Notes: a model not told the origin generated them from the letters alone. A DNA stretch of 64,000 bases from Polynucleobacter sp. MWH-HuK1 (GCF_018881815.1 NZ_JACVPP010000001.1:1109097-1173096), one strand, 5' to 3'. Shown: positions 30,250-41,115, counted from the stretch's first letter. A program made the numbers and translations.

Positions 30250-30349
30250 GGGTCGAACAGAATTTCACGTGCAGGAGTTCAGGCGTCAATGAGGCGCGGG
30301 TTGCGCTTAATTGGCGCGCGAAGATCCCCGTCCGCAAAATTCCACCTGT

Positions 30350-30536
30350 CTTGGCCGGTATCCGGGCTAGTAAATATCAGAATCTGGCCTTCCCATGCGA
30401 TTGACGCGCACAGTGGCTTTGTCAGATTCCTGACGCCTTTTAAATGAATAAAAGACGCATTTACCTACCGTTGCGGGGGCAGCACACGTTTAGTGTTTCC
30501 CGTTTAACTTTATTGCATTGCAACAAAGCACCACGA
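30350..30536 (-). promoter_or_regulatory. Cobalamin riboswitch
   Basis: Read on the minus strand, the element has GGTGC near its 5' end, then AACGGGAA. The B12 box GCTGCCCCCGCAACGGTA follows (30466-30483), and it closes with AGCCCGGATACCGGCC (30353-30368). This order matches the adenosylcobalamin riboswitch. About 150 bases separate its end from the receptor gene. Binding of cobalamin would be expected to switch the receptor off. Confidence 0.93.
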
Positions 30537-30632
30537 CCCCGCCATTCTAGCTGAATTGGTGCGGTCTAAGACCAAAACACCCGCTCTAAAAGGCAAAAAA
30601 GCCTACAATATGAGGTCTAGGAGCAAGTATTG

Positions 30633-31250
30633 ATGACCGTATTAGATAAGCACCCCGAAAAAAACCTGATTCGCCTACAGTTGAGTCAAAACTCGGTCTT
30701 AAAAAGCTTGGATCCAGCTGCAATGGCCGAGTTAGAGCGTCATCTCGAAATTTCCGACCTTAAAAAATCTGAAATACTGCTGCACCAAGGTGACCACCAG
30801 ATGGAGCAGTACTTTGTTCTTGACGGCATCCTGAAGCGTATTGTTTCTAGTGCGGACGCAAAAGAAATGATTCTGCGTTTTGCTATCGAAAAAGATATTG
30901 AAACCAGCTATGCTGCATGGCGCCTGAAGACGGCTGCCCCCTACAGCATTGCCTCTGTAACCAAGGCCCGCGTGGCTCGGATGCCTCTAAAGAAGTGGGC
31001 AGAGTTCCTGGACCAGCATAAGATTCTTAAAGAGAGTTTTGAGTTTGAAGTCATGCGCCTGATGAGTGAAATCATGGCCCACACTATTACCTTGCATATG
31101 CTCGATGCCCCAGGCCGGGTGGAGCGTTTCCTGCGCAAATACGAGGATTTGTTTGAGCTTCTCCCTAAAAAGGAGCTTGCGGCTTACCTTAATCTCTCCC
31201 CGGAGACCTTGAGTCGCCTGAAAACAAAGCATAAAGAGCTTTTTGTTTAA
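30633..31250 (+). CDS. Crp/Fnr-family regulator of the oxalate genes
   Basis: A 205-residue regulator with an N-terminal cyclic-nucleotide-type beta barrel (SEILLHQGDHQMEQYFVLDG) and a helical dimer interface near 140-165. It ends in a short HTH, LPKKELAAYLNLSPETLSRL. The recognition helix carries E191-x-x-S194-R195, the pattern FNR uses to read TTGAT or TTGAC half-sites. There is no cysteine anywhere, so it has no iron-sulfur cluster of the FNR kind, and the signal is unknown. I start it at the ATG at 30633 after TAGGAGCAAG. A TTG one codon earlier is in frame. An FNR-type palindrome lies downstream, before oxc. Confidence 0.88.
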   Translation: MTVLDKHPEKNLIRLQLSQNSVLKSLDPAAMAELERHLEISDLKKSEILLHQGDHQMEQYFVLDGILKRIVSSADAKEMILRFAIEKDIETSYAAWRLKTAAPYSIASVTKARVARMPLKKWAEFLDQHKILKESFEFEVMRLMSEIMAHTITLHMLDAPGRVERFLRKYEDLFELLPKKELAAYLNLSPETLSRLKTKHKELFV

Positions 31251-31288
31251 ACGGATACCCACCTGTGGTTACAGGATTTAGGGGGAAA

Positions 31289-31330
31289 TTGACCGAAGTC
31301 AATGATGAACCCACTCCCCAAGCCTAATAT
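31289..31330 (+). promoter_or_regulatory. FNR-type operator and -10 box upstream of oxc
   Basis: TTGACCGAAGTCAA at 31289-31302 is a perfect palindrome (TTGAC-N4-GTCAA), extended to 16 bp by flanking A and T. A TAATAT hexamer at 31325-31330 can serve as -10. If the transcript starts at 31337, the palindrome centre lies at -41.5, the classical class II activator position. The preceding gene encodes a Crp/Fnr protein with the matching recognition motif. Start site and binding are predicted only. Confidence 0.65.
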
Positions 31331-31336
31331 TCATCT

Positions 31337-31452
31337 CAGCCTAAGCGGGGTCAAAAATCCCGCAGTGCGATTAATAACTAAATTGGAGACATTAGCGAAA
31401 GCTAGATTGCAATAGCTCTTATCGAGCGATTTGCGATTCTTGAAAAATTTCT
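31337..31452 (+). promoter_or_regulatory. Predicted structured 5' leader of oxc
   Basis: The leader of about 116 bases can form three hairpins. They are GCGGG/CCCGC (31345-31363), TAGC-GAAA-GCTA (31393-31404) and a two-part stem GCAA/TTGC enclosing GCTC/GAGC (31409-31434). The sequence just before the oxc ATG (GAAAAATTTCT) has almost no Shine-Dalgarno match. No known riboswitch family was recognised. Confidence 0.35.
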
Positions 31453-33162
31453 ATGACAACAGATAATCAAAACACACAGTTAACAGATGGTTTCCATCTC
31501 GTTATTGACGCCTTAAAGGCAAACGACCTTGATACGATTTTCGGCCTAGTTGGTATTCCAATTACCGACTTGTGTCGTTTAGCGCAGGCTGAAGGTTTGC
31601 GTTTTATCGGCTTCCGTCATGAGCAGCATGCAGGTAATGCTGCAGCGATTGCTGGTTATATGACACAAAAGCCAGGTATTTGTATGACAGTATCTGCTCC
31701 TGGTTTCTTGAACGGTTTAACAGCACTTGCTAATGCAACTGTGAACTGCTTCCCAATGATTTTGATCTCTGGTTCAAGCGAGCGTGAAATCGTTGACTTG
31801 CAACAAGGTGACTACGAAGAAATGGATCAGCTCAATGCGGCTAAGCCATATTGCAAAGCTGCTTATCGTATTAACCATATCGAAGATATCGGTATCGGTT
31901 TTGCACGTGCAATCCGTGCTGCGGTTTCTGGTCGTCCAGGTGGTGTGTATTTGGATTTGCCAGCTCAGCTGCTCGCGCAAACTATGCCTGCCGACGAAGC
32001 TAAGAAATCCATCTTCAAGGTAATTGATCCAGTTCCACGTCAGATCCCAGCGGCCGATGCGGTTGCTCGTGCATTAGACGTATTGAAGGGTGCCAAGCGT
32101 CCATTGATTCTGTTGGGCAAAGGTGCTGCTTATGCTCAAGCTGATAAAGAGATCCGTGATTTGGTTGAGAAATCTGGCATTCCTTATTTGCCTATGTCAA
32201 TGGCCAAAGGTTTGTTGCCTGACAACCATCCGCAGTCTGCTTCCGCAGCACGCTCATTTGTATTGGCTGAAGCTGATGCGGTGTTGTTGGTTGGTGCGCG
32301 TTTGAATTGGTTGCTTGCACACGGTAAAGGTAAGACTTGGGGTAAAGAGCCTAAGAAATTTATCCAAATCGATATTCAAGCAAACGAAGTGGATAGCAAC
32401 GTACAAATTGCTGCTCCATTAATTGGTGATATTGGCTCATGCGTTGGCGAGCTCTTGAAGGGTATCTCTTCTGTTCCTAAGCCAAGCGCTGAGTGGATTG
32501 CAGCTATCACTGAGAAGAAAGATAAGAACACAGCCAAGATGGCGGAGACATTGGCTAAAGAAGCTAACCCAATGAATTTCCACGGTGCATTGCGTGTGAT
32601 TCGTGATGTGATCAAGAAGAACCCAGATGTGAACTTGGTAAACGAAGGTGCAAATACGCTCGACTATTGCCGTGCAATCGTTGATATGTACAAGCCACGT
32701 AAGCGTTTTGACTCTGGTACTTGGGGCATTATGGGTATCGGTATGGGCTATGCGATTGGTGCTGCTGTAACTAGTGGTTTGCCAACAGTGGCCGTAGAGG
32801 GTGATAGCGCGTTCGGTTTCAGCGGCATGGAATTAGAAACCATTTGCCGTTACAACTTGCCAATCACAACGGTTGTTTTCAATAACAACGGCGTTTACCG
32901 TGGTACTGACGTTAATCCAACAGGCGGTGCTGATGTTGCGCCTACCGTGTTTGTTAAAGATGCCCGTTACGACAAGATGATTGAAGCATTTGGTGGTGTT
33001 GGTTATTACGTAACTACACCAGCAGAGTTAGAAGCAGCGTTAACAGAAGCTATTGCTGCCGGTAAACCAGCTCTCATCAATGCTGTTATTGATGAAACTG
33101 CAGGTACTGAGAGTGGACGTTTAACAAACTTAAACCCATCCACTGCAGCTGCTAAGAAGTAA
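31453..33162 (+). CDS. oxc: Oxalyl-CoA decarboxylase
   Basis: Thiamine diphosphate enzyme that converts oxalyl-CoA to formyl-CoA and CO2 in the cytoplasm. The 569-residue protein reads closely like Oxalobacter Oxc. Shared stretches are GVVGIPIT-like [18 protein letters not shown] with the catalytic Glu57, [21 protein letters not shown] and GARLNWL. The ThDP/Mg motif [12 protein letters not shown]...NNNG is near residue 450. A formyl-CoA transferase gene follows after 49 bp, the textbook pair for oxalate breakdown. The ribosome site is poor. Confidence 0.97.
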   Translation: MTTDNQNTQLTDGFHLVIDALKANDLDTIFGLVGIPITDLCRLAQAEGLRFIGFRHEQHAGNAAAIAGYMTQKPGICMTVSAPGFLNGLTALANATVNCFPMILISGSSEREIVDLQQGDYEEMDQLNAAKPYCKAAYRINHIEDIGIGFARAIRAAVSGRPGGVYLDLPAQLLAQTMPADEAKKSIFKVIDPVPRQIPAADAVARALDVLKGAKRPLILLGKGAAYAQADKEIRDLVEKSGIPYLPMSMAKGLLPDNHPQSASAARSFVLAEADAVLLVGARLNWLLAHGKGKTWGKEPKKFIQIDIQANEVDSNVQIAAPLIGDIGSCVGELLKGISSVPKPSAEWIAAITEKKDKNTAKMAETLAKEANPMNFHGALRVIRDVIKKNPDVNLVNEGANTLDYCRAIVDMYKPRKRFDSGTWGIMGIGMGYAIGAAVTSGLPTVAVEGDSAFGFSGMELETICRYNLPITTVVFNNNGVYRGTDVNPTGGADVAPTVFVKDARYDKMIEAFGGVGYYVTTPAELEAALTEAIAAGKPALINAVIDETAGTESGRLTNLNPSTAAAKK

Positions 33163-33211
33163 CCCAAGATAAATTTAGAAGCAAACAAGAAAGACTTAAG
33201 GAGAAACAAAC

Positions 33212-34462
33212 ATGACTAAACCATTAGACGGCATTCGCATTATTGACTTCACACACGTACAGGCAGGTCCTGCATGTACTCAGTTGCTTGGCTTTTATGG
33301 CGCTGACGTTATTAAGGTAGAACGTCCAGGTGCTGGCGACGTAACTCGTAGCCAGTTGCGCGACGTACCAGGTGCAGATGCTTTGTACTTCACTATGCTC
33401 AACGGTAATAAGCGTTCTTTGACTTTAGATACCAAGACGCCAGAAGGTAAGGAAGTTTTAGAGAAGATGATTAAAGTTTCTGACGTAATGGTTGAGAACT
33501 TTGGTCCAGGCGCTTTGGATCGTATGGGTTTCTCATGGAAGCGTATTCAAGAATTGAACCCAAAAATGATTTTGGCTTCTGTAAAAGGCTTTAGCGATGG
33601 CCACTCATATGAAGACTTAAAAGTGTATGAGAACGTTGCTCAGTGTGCTGGCGGTGCTGCTTCTACAACTGGTTTCTGGGATGGTCCTCCAACTGTTTCT
33701 GCTGCGGCTTTAGGTGACTCTAATACTGGTATGCACTTGGCAATCGGTATTTTGACCGCCTTGATGCAACGTCAAAAGACTGGCAAAGGCCAAAAAGTTT
33801 CTTGCTCAATGCAAGACGCTGTACTGAACTTGTGCCGCGTGAAATTGCGCGATCAACAACGTTTGGACAAAGTTGGTTACTTGGAAGAGTACCCGCAGTA
33901 CCCACACGGTTCATTCACTGACGTAGTTCCACGTGGCGGTAACGCCGGTGGTGGCGGTCAGCCAGGATGGGTGTTGAAGTGTAAGGGTTGGGAAACAGAT
34001 CCAAATGCGTACATCTACTTCACTATTCAAGGCCATGCATGGGAACCAATTACTAAAGCTTTGGGCAAACCAGAGTGGGCAACTGATCCAGCGTATATGA
34101 CTGCTGAAGCTCGTCAAGACAAGATTTTTGATATCTTCGCAACCATTGAAGACTGGCTCAAAGATAAGACTAAGTACGAGGCTGTGGACATCCTCCGCAA
34201 GTTCGATATTCCATGTGCTCCAGTTCTCTCAATGAAAGAATTGGCTGAATCACCAGACTTGCGTAAGAGTGGCTCTATCGTTGAAGTTGACCACAAAGTA
34301 CGCGGCAAGTATTTGACTATCGGTAGCCCAATCAAGTTCTCTGATTTGGAAATCGAAGTCAAGCCATCTCCAGTATTGGGTGAGCACACTGACGAAGTAT
34401 TGGCTGACCTTGGCTATGGCAAGGATGAAATTGCTAAGTTGCACGCAGCAAAAGCTGTTTAA
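33212..34462 (+). CDS. frc: Formyl-CoA:oxalate CoA-transferase (first copy)
   Basis: Family III CoA-transferase that moves CoA from formyl-CoA to oxalate, feeding Oxc. The 416-residue protein has the catalytic Asp169 in [12 protein letters not shown] and the mobile glycine loop [12 protein letters not shown]. Position 48 is Gln (RSQLRD), as in E. coli YfdW, where Oxalobacter Frc has Trp. A strong GGAGAAAC site precedes the ATG. It is cotranscribed with oxc and ends at a clear terminator. Confidence 0.95.
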   Translation: MTKPLDGIRIIDFTHVQAGPACTQLLGFYGADVIKVERPGAGDVTRSQLRDVPGADALYFTMLNGNKRSLTLDTKTPEGKEVLEKMIKVSDVMVENFGPGALDRMGFSWKRIQELNPKMILASVKGFSDGHSYEDLKVYENVAQCAGGAASTTGFWDGPPTVSAAALGDSNTGMHLAIGILTALMQRQKTGKGQKVSCSMQDAVLNLCRVKLRDQQRLDKVGYLEEYPQYPHGSFTDVVPRGGNAGGGGQPGWVLKCKGWETDPNAYIYFTIQGHAWEPITKALGKPEWATDPAYMTAEARQDKIFDIFATIEDWLKDKTKYEAVDILRKFDIPCAPVLSMKELAESPDLRKSGSIVEVDHKVRGKYLTIGSPIKFSDLEIEVKPSPVLGEHTDEVLADLGYGKDEIAKLHAAKAV

Positions 34463-34489
34463 TAACAATAAACATTGGTATTAATTTGA

Positions 34490-34517
34490 AGGCGCTCCCT
34501 GTGGGCGCCTTTTTTAT
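34490..34517 (+). terminator. Rho-independent terminator after oxc-frc
   Basis: AGGCGCTCCCTGTGGGCGCC folds into a GC-rich stem with a small loop and is followed by seven T bases. It lies 28 bp after the frc stop and would separate oxc-frc from the PAS gene. Confidence 0.85.
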
Positions 34518-34533
34518 TCTGTAGACTGGATTT

Positions 34534-34962
34534 ATGAATACAAGTGTCGATTTACATAAATTGGTGGAGTGCGTAGGCGATGCGATCATTGTTGCTGATG
34601 CCCATGAAAAGATTGTGCTTTGGAATCCTGCCGCCACTCGTATCTTCGGATACTTGGAGAAAGAAGCTTTAGGCAATACTTTGGATCTCATTGTTCCGGA
34701 GCGCCAACGTCAAAAACACAATGAGGGTTATAGCCACTCTATGGAGACCGGCACCACTCGGTATGGAACATCTCTTTTGAAGGTGCCCGCCAAACACAAG
34801 GATGGCAGTACGCTCTCGATTGCCTTCACTGTGGGAATGCTCTTTGATGCCTCTGGTAAGGCCAATGGGGTAGTGGCAATCATTCGGGATGAAACCGAGC
34901 GCTTTGCTCAAGAAAGGGCTCTCAAAAAGCGTCTTTTTGACCTTGAAAACCCTCAGACTTAG
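34534..34962 (+). CDS. Single-domain PAS protein
   Basis: A 142-residue cytoplasmic PAS sensor with no output domain. The PAS core starts LHKLVECVGDAIIVADAHEKIVLWNPAATRIFGY and ends in the PAC-like VVAIIRDETERFAQERALKKR. A similar layout is found in small PAS proteins that precede or follow metabolic operons. It lies alone after a terminator and before the second frc. Ligand and partner are unknown. The Crp/Fnr protein at 30633 is one possible partner, but that is speculation. Confidence 0.8.
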   Translation: MNTSVDLHKLVECVGDAIIVADAHEKIVLWNPAATRIFGYLEKEALGNTLDLIVPERQRQKHNEGYSHSMETGTTRYGTSLLKVPAKHKDGSTLSIAFTVGMLFDASGKANGVVAIIRDETERFAQERALKKRLFDLENPQT

Positions 34963-35009
34963 CTTCACATAGCCTTATGGAGTGGCCAATAAAGGCTTAA
35001 AAGGCGTCT

Positions 35010-35028
35010 GTGCCCAAATATTGGGCAC
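35010..35028 (+). promoter_or_regulatory. Perfect palindrome upstream of second frc
   Basis: GTGCCCAA-ATA-TTGGGCAC has perfect 8-base arms, 48 bp after the PAS gene and 75 bp before the second frc. No T-run follows it, so an operator is as likely as a terminator. A TAAAAT hexamer (35056-35061) downstream could be the -10 of a separate promoter. The sequence differs from the FNR-type box at oxc. Confidence 0.45.
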
Positions 35029-35102
35029 GCCACAATTTTCCCTATTTCACGCTGGTAAAATTGCCCCAATTCAAAATTTTCATTCTTATTAGGACTTAAA
35101 TC

Positions 35103-36350
35103 ATGGCAAAAGCACTAGAAGGGGTCAAAATCCTCGACTTTACGCACGTTCAATCAGGCCCAACCTGTACTCAGTTACTGGCTTGGTTTGGTGCGGACGT
35201 AATCAAAGTAGAAAAATCTGGCGAAGGGGATGCAACACGTGGTCAGTTGCGCGATATCCCCGATGCAGACAGTTTGTACTTCACGATGTTGAACCACAAC
35301 AAGCGTTCCATCACCGTGAACACCAAAACTCAAAAGGGCAAAGAAATTCTTGAGCGCCTCATTAAAGAGTGTGACGTTTTAGTGGAAAATTTTGCACCAG
35401 GTGCTTTGGATCGCATGGGATTTTCTTGGGAGCGTATTCAAGAACTCAATCCAATGATGATCATGGCCTCTGTAAAAGGCTTTGGCCCTGGTCCATACGA
35501 AGATTGCAAAGTGTATGAGAACGTAGCGCAATGTGCTGGCGGCTCAGCATCAACTACTGGTTTTGATGATGGCCCTCCGATGGTAACTGGTGCACAAATC
35601 GGTGATAGTGGAACAGGCTTGCATTTAGCGCTCGGTATTGTTACTGCACTCTATCAACGTACCCACTCTGGCCGTGGTCAGAAGGTATTGGCAGCAATGC
35701 AGGATGCGGTATTGAACTTGTGCCGGGTGAAGTTGCGTGATCAACAACGTTTAGAGCGCGTAGGTCTCATGCAAGAGTACCCACAGTTCCCGAACGGTGA
35801 GTTCGGCGACTCTGTACCCCGTGCAGGCAATGCCTCTGGAGGTGGTCAGCCAGGCTGGATTGTTAAATGTAAGGGTTGGGAAACTGATCCAAACGCCTAC
35901 ATGTATGTAATCGTTCAAGCTCCAGTTTGGGAAGCAATTTGCAAAGTAATCGGTCGCGAAGATTGGATTACGGATGTACGTTTTGCATCACCAATGGCAC
36001 GCTTGCCACATCTCATGGAAATTTTCGGCGAGATCGAAAAGTGGACCATGACCATGACTAAGTTTGAAGTCATGGATATCCTCAATCAGTACGACATTCC
36101 ATGCGGCCCAATTCTTTCTATGAAAGAAATCGCTGAAGAGCCAGCATTGCGTGCGACTGGTACTGTGGTTGAAGTGGATCATCCAATTCGTGGCAAGTAC
36201 CTTACTGTTGGTAATCCGATCAAGATGTCTGATAGCCCAACTGAAGTGACACGTTCACCATTGCTTGGTGAGCACACCGATGAGATTCTTCATGAGTTGG
36301 GTTACACCACTGACGATTTGATTTCACTCCGTCACGATAAGGTGATCTAA
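35103..36350 (+). CDS. frc: Formyl-CoA:oxalate CoA-transferase (second copy)
   Basis: A 415-residue family III CoA-transferase that looks like a paralogue of the copy at 33212, with the same YfdW-like start ([21 protein letters not shown]). The catalytic Asp is Asp168 in [11 protein letters not shown]. It differs at the glycine loop, where the first Gly is Ser ([11 protein letters not shown]), and lacks one residue near position 131. The differences may shift the CoA donor or acceptor. The formyltransferase gene starts two bases after its stop, so the two are probably coupled. Confidence 0.92.
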   Translation: MAKALEGVKILDFTHVQSGPTCTQLLAWFGADVIKVEKSGEGDATRGQLRDIPDADSLYFTMLNHNKRSITVNTKTQKGKEILERLIKECDVLVENFAPGALDRMGFSWERIQELNPMMIMASVKGFGPGPYEDCKVYENVAQCAGGSASTTGFDDGPPMVTGAQIGDSGTGLHLALGIVTALYQRTHSGRGQKVLAAMQDAVLNLCRVKLRDQQRLERVGLMQEYPQFPNGEFGDSVPRAGNASGGGQPGWIVKCKGWETDPNAYMYVIVQAPVWEAICKVIGREDWITDVRFASPMARLPHLMEIFGEIEKWTMTMTKFEVMDILNQYDIPCGPILSMKEIAEEPALRATGTVVEVDHPIRGKYLTVGNPIKMSDSPTEVTRSPLLGEHTDEILHELGYTTDDLISLRHDKVI

Positions 36351-36351
36351 G

Positions 36352-37284
36352 ATGCGGGTTGCCTTGATTGGGAGTGCGGATTTTGGTAAAGCGGCATTAG
36401 AAGCTTTTTTGAATCGCGGCGATGAAGTGGTTGCCGTTTTCTGTCCACCGGATAATCCCAAATCAAGCAAACCGGAAGTATTAAAAGAAGCTGCACTCGC
36501 AAGGGGTTTAAACCCCTTGCAGTTCGCCTCTCTAAAGGGTCCTGAGGCTGCTCAGGCTATGATTGATAGTAATGCCGACATCTGCGTCATGGCATACGTC
36601 ATTCAATTTGTACCGCAAGAGCTCTGCAAGATCCCGAAGCACGGTACTATTCAATATCATCCATCGCTCCTTCCTAAATATCGCGGCCCCAGCGCTATTA
36701 ATTGGGCAATCGCATTAGGTGAAGAGAAAACAGGTTTAACAATTTTCCGTCCATCTGATGGCTTGGATGAGGGCGAGGTGATTTTGCAAAAAGAAGTTGT
36801 CATTGGGCCGAATGACACCTTAGGCAAGATCTACTTTGATCATCTTTTCCCAATTGGGGTTAAAGCTCTGCTAGAAGCTGCTGACCTTGTGGTCGCCGGC
36901 AAGCATCAAGAAATCATTCAAGATGAATCACAAGCTAACTATGAGGGTTGGTTTGATGCTAACGCTGCGCAGATTCATTGGGCTACACACATCAGTCAAA
37001 TCTATAACCTGATTCGTGCTTGCAATCCAGCGCCCGGTGCATGGACTAAGTTCGGCGAGCAAAAGGTTCAGATCTACGACTGTCATAAGCATGTAGCTGC
37101 TACATTCGGTGCCGTCAAAGGTAAGCCGGGCGAGGTAACGCAGATCACGCTAGATTCTTTCTTTGTCACCTGCCATGGTGGGCAGATCGAAGTTCTGAAA
37201 GCCAAAGGTGCCGCAGGTAAACTAAGCGGTGCTGAGCTAGCGAAAGAGTTGAGTTTAGAGGTAGGACAGTTCTTTGCCCTGTAA
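36352..37284 (+). CDS. Free-standing formyltransferase like the hydrolase domain of 10-formyl-THF dehydrogenase
   Basis: A 310-residue protein with a formyltransferase N-domain (MRVALIGSADFGKAALEAFL) and a C-terminal Fmt-type OB-like domain from about residue 205. It matches residues 1-310 of animal 10-formyltetrahydrofolate dehydrogenase (FDH) better than methionyl-tRNA formyltransferase. The HPSLLPKYRGPSAINW stretch and SDGLDEGE place His103 and Asp139 at the same 36-residue spacing as FDH His106 and Asp142. The Asn that Fmt enzymes keep two residues before the His is Gln101 here. Its location two bases after frc suggests it handles formyl groups from formyl-CoA. Reaction and direction are not established. 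Confidence 0.82.
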   Translation: MRVALIGSADFGKAALEAFLNRGDEVVAVFCPPDNPKSSKPEVLKEAALARGLNPLQFASLKGPEAAQAMIDSNADICVMAYVIQFVPQELCKIPKHGTIQYHPSLLPKYRGPSAINWAIALGEEKTGLTIFRPSDGLDEGEVILQKEVVIGPNDTLGKIYFDHLFPIGVKALLEAADLVVAGKHQEIIQDESQANYEGWFDANAAQIHWATHISQIYNLIRACNPAPGAWTKFGEQKVQIYDCHKHVAATFGAVKGKPGEVTQITLDSFFVTCHGGQIEVLKAKGAAGKLSGAELAKELSLEVGQFFAL

Positions 37285-37296
37285 AAACCCCAGGGG

Positions 37297-39012
<1,716 letters not shown>

Positions 39013-39020
<8 letters not shown>

Positions 39021-39201
39021 TCGAATACACGTAAGCGCGTTGCTTCAATTTCGCAGCTTTGGCGCGACGTTGATCTTCAACGCTCAGTGGCTCTTTATCC
39101 CACAATAGGGCGCGACCAGCTTGCTGTTCAGCTTCGAGGTTTGGGCGCTCGGATTTGAGTTCATTTAAGAACTGGGTGAATTCAGATTGATATCTTGCCA
39201 T
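39013..39201 (-). CDS. DUF3460 family protein
   Basis: A 62-residue protein of a family restricted to betaproteobacteria, function unknown. It reads MARYQSEFTQFLNELKSERP, then the conserved GRALLWDKEPLS and a lysine-rich C-terminus. I use the ATG at 39201, preceded by AGGAAATG. An upstream in-frame ATG gives ten residues without similarity. Overlap with scpA suggests one transcript. Confidence 0.88.
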
Positions 39202-39304
39202 GACATTTCCTAAAATACTCAATAAATTCAATAACTTATGAAATTAATTCGAAAAGTTATCTAGGGACTACAACCGTCATTATAGGTGCTTTTTAGGGGG
39301 CTTT

Positions 39305-40975
39305 TTACAAGTTTGCAGCCAGCAAAGCCTCAATTTGAGGGGCTTCAACCCTTGTCATTAGGTGCTTATATGGCTTGATAGGGTTCTTGCTGGAAAGGGG
39401 GGTATTAATGTCCGCCCAGGATAGAGGTGGTAAGGAGAGAAATTCTTCTACGCCAGCAGCTACCTGAGGAATAACTGGCTTGAGATACAGGCTGAGCATA
39501 CGGAATGCTTCAAGGGTAATGCTGCAAACCCTTTGTAACTCAGCTTCACGTTCTAGATTTTTGGCGATTTCCCATGGCTTGTTCTCATCGACAAAACCGT
39601 TCACTTTGTCCGCCATTTCCATGATGGCTCGCAGTGCTTTGGCGTACTCACGCCCCTCATAGAGTTCAGCAATTTTTTCGCTAGATGAAGCAATTTCTTT
39701 TAGTAGTGGATTGCTCATTGCTTCGTCAGAAACAATGCCACCAAAACGCTTCACCAAGAAGCCAGCGCTACGGCTTGCAATGTTGATGTACTTACCTAAT
39801 AAGTCACTATTAACGCGCGCAACAAAATCTTGAAGATTTAAATCCAAATCTTCCATGCTGTCATTGAGTTTGGTTGCGAAGTAATAGCGGAACCACTCTG
39901 GATTAAAGCCGCACTCAATCACGCTATTTGCAGAGATCAATGTGCCGCGTGACTTACTCATCTTCTCGCCATCAACTGTTAAGAAGCCGTGTGCAAATAC
40001 ATTGGTTGGTGTGCGGTAACCTGCAAATTGCAAAGTAGCCGGCCAAAATAAAGTGTGGAAATACAAAATATCTTTACCAATGAAATGGTATTGCTCAGTT
40101 GTCGTGTCTGGCTTAACCCATTCATCAAAATTGAGGCCTTTAGCTTGGCAGTAATTAAGGAAACTGGCGTAGTAGCCAATTGGGGCATCAAGCCAAACAT
40201 AGAAGTACTTACCAGGCGCATCGGGGATCTCAAACCCGAAATACGGGGCATCGCGGGAGATATCCCAGTCGCCCAACTTGCTTTCGCCGGGTTGACCAAC
40301 CCATTCTTTCATCTTATTGCGAGCCTCTGGCTGCAAAGGAATTTTTACTTGAGTCCAGTCGCGCAAAAAATCTTCGCAACGTGGATCAGACAACTTAAAG
40401 AAGTAGTGATCTGAAATCTTTTTAATTGGTGTTGCGCCGCTAACGACTGAGAATGGATTCTTCAGGTCGGTAGGCGAGTAGGTTGCACCACACTTTTCGC
40501 AGTTGTCGCCATATTGATCTTTGGCGCCACACTTAGGGCACTCACCTTTAATAAAGCGATCCGGCAAAAACATTTCTTTAACGGGATCATAAGCTTGCTC
40601 AATCGCACGTTTTTCAATCAATCCTGCATCACGCAGCTTTATGTAAATACTCTGTGCGAGTTTTTCATTCTCGGGACTATCTGTGGTGTAGTAGTTATCA
40701 AATGAAATCAGAAAGTTGTCAAAGTCACGCTTATGTTCTTTCCAAACATTAGCGATAAGTTCTTTTGGGGTAAGACCTTCTTTTTCAGCCCGCAACATGA
40801 TGGGGGTGCCGTGAGTGTCATCGGCGCCAACATAATGCACTTCATGGCCACACATTCTTTGGAAGCGAACCCAAATATCGGTTTGCACGTACTCCACAAG
40901 ATGGCCGATATGGATCTGACCATTGGCATACGGTAGGGCGGAGGTAATAAGGAGGCGGCGTTGGGAACTGCTCAT
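39305..40975 (-). CDS. metG: Methionyl-tRNA synthetase, without C-terminal dimer domain
   Basis: Charges initiator and elongator tRNA-Met. The 556-residue protein has the HIGH motif in [13 protein letters not shown], a zinc knuckle [18 protein letters not shown] and the KMSKS loop in [10 protein letters not shown] near residue 335. It ends soon after the anticodon-binding helices ([14 protein letters not shown]). The C-terminal tRNA-binding dimerisation domain of the 677-residue E. coli enzyme is missing, and no such ORF follows. The short form is known in several bacteria and should be monomeric. Confidence 0.95.
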   Translation of the reverse strand: MSSSQRRLLITSALPYANGQIHIGHLVEYVQTDIWVRFQRMCGHEVHYVGADDTHGTPIMLRAEKEGLTPKELIANVWKEHKRDFDNFLISFDNYYTTDSPENEKLAQSIYIKLRDAGLIEKRAIEQAYDPVKEMFLPDRFIKGECPKCGAKDQYGDNCEKCGATYSPTDLKNPFSVVSGATPIKKISDHYFFKLSDPRCEDFLRDWTQVKIPLQPEARNKMKEWVGQPGESKLGDWDISRDAPYFGFEIPDAPGKYFYVWLDAPIGYYASFLNYCQAKGLNFDEWVKPDTTTEQYHFIGKDILYFHTLFWPATLQFAGYRTPTNVFAHGFLTVDGEKMSKSRGTLISANSVIECGFNPEWFRYYFATKLNDSMEDLDLNLQDFVARVNSDLLGKYINIASRSAGFLVKRFGGIVSDEAMSNPLLKEIASSSEKIAELYEGREYAKALRAIMEMADKVNGFVDENKPWEIAKNLEREAELQRVCSITLEAFRMLSLYLKPVIPQVAAGVEEFLSLPPLSWADINTPLSSKNPIKPYKHLMTRVEAPQIEALLAANL

Positions 40976-41086
40976 GTAATGCGGGCTTAAATAAGAGGGT
41001 TAAAAGGTTAACTGGGATGCAGACCTCAATTATGAGGGCTGGTGCAGTGATTTTAGTCTGCGGTTAAAGTAAAGCACCGTGAAGTC

Positions 41087-41115
41087 TTCATAAACCCCGA
41101 TAAACTTCCTATAAG
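41087..41115 (+). promoter_or_regulatory. Predicted sigma-70 promoter of fdhD
   Basis: TTCATA (41087-41092) and TATAAG (41110-41115) are 17 bp apart and 22 bp before the fdhD ATG, with GAGAGAG as ribosome site. The -35 match is only partial. Confidence 0.4.

Noticed and set aside
30633-31250. Calling the Crp/Fnr protein an oxygen-sensing FNR
   Set aside because: There is no cysteine in the protein, so it cannot hold the FNR [4Fe-4S] cluster.
36352-37284. Annotating the formyltransferase as methionyl-tRNA formyltransferase (fmt)
   Set aside because: The Fmt Asn before the catalytic His is Gln, the surrounding sequence follows FDH, and the gene sits with frc rather than def or rsmB.
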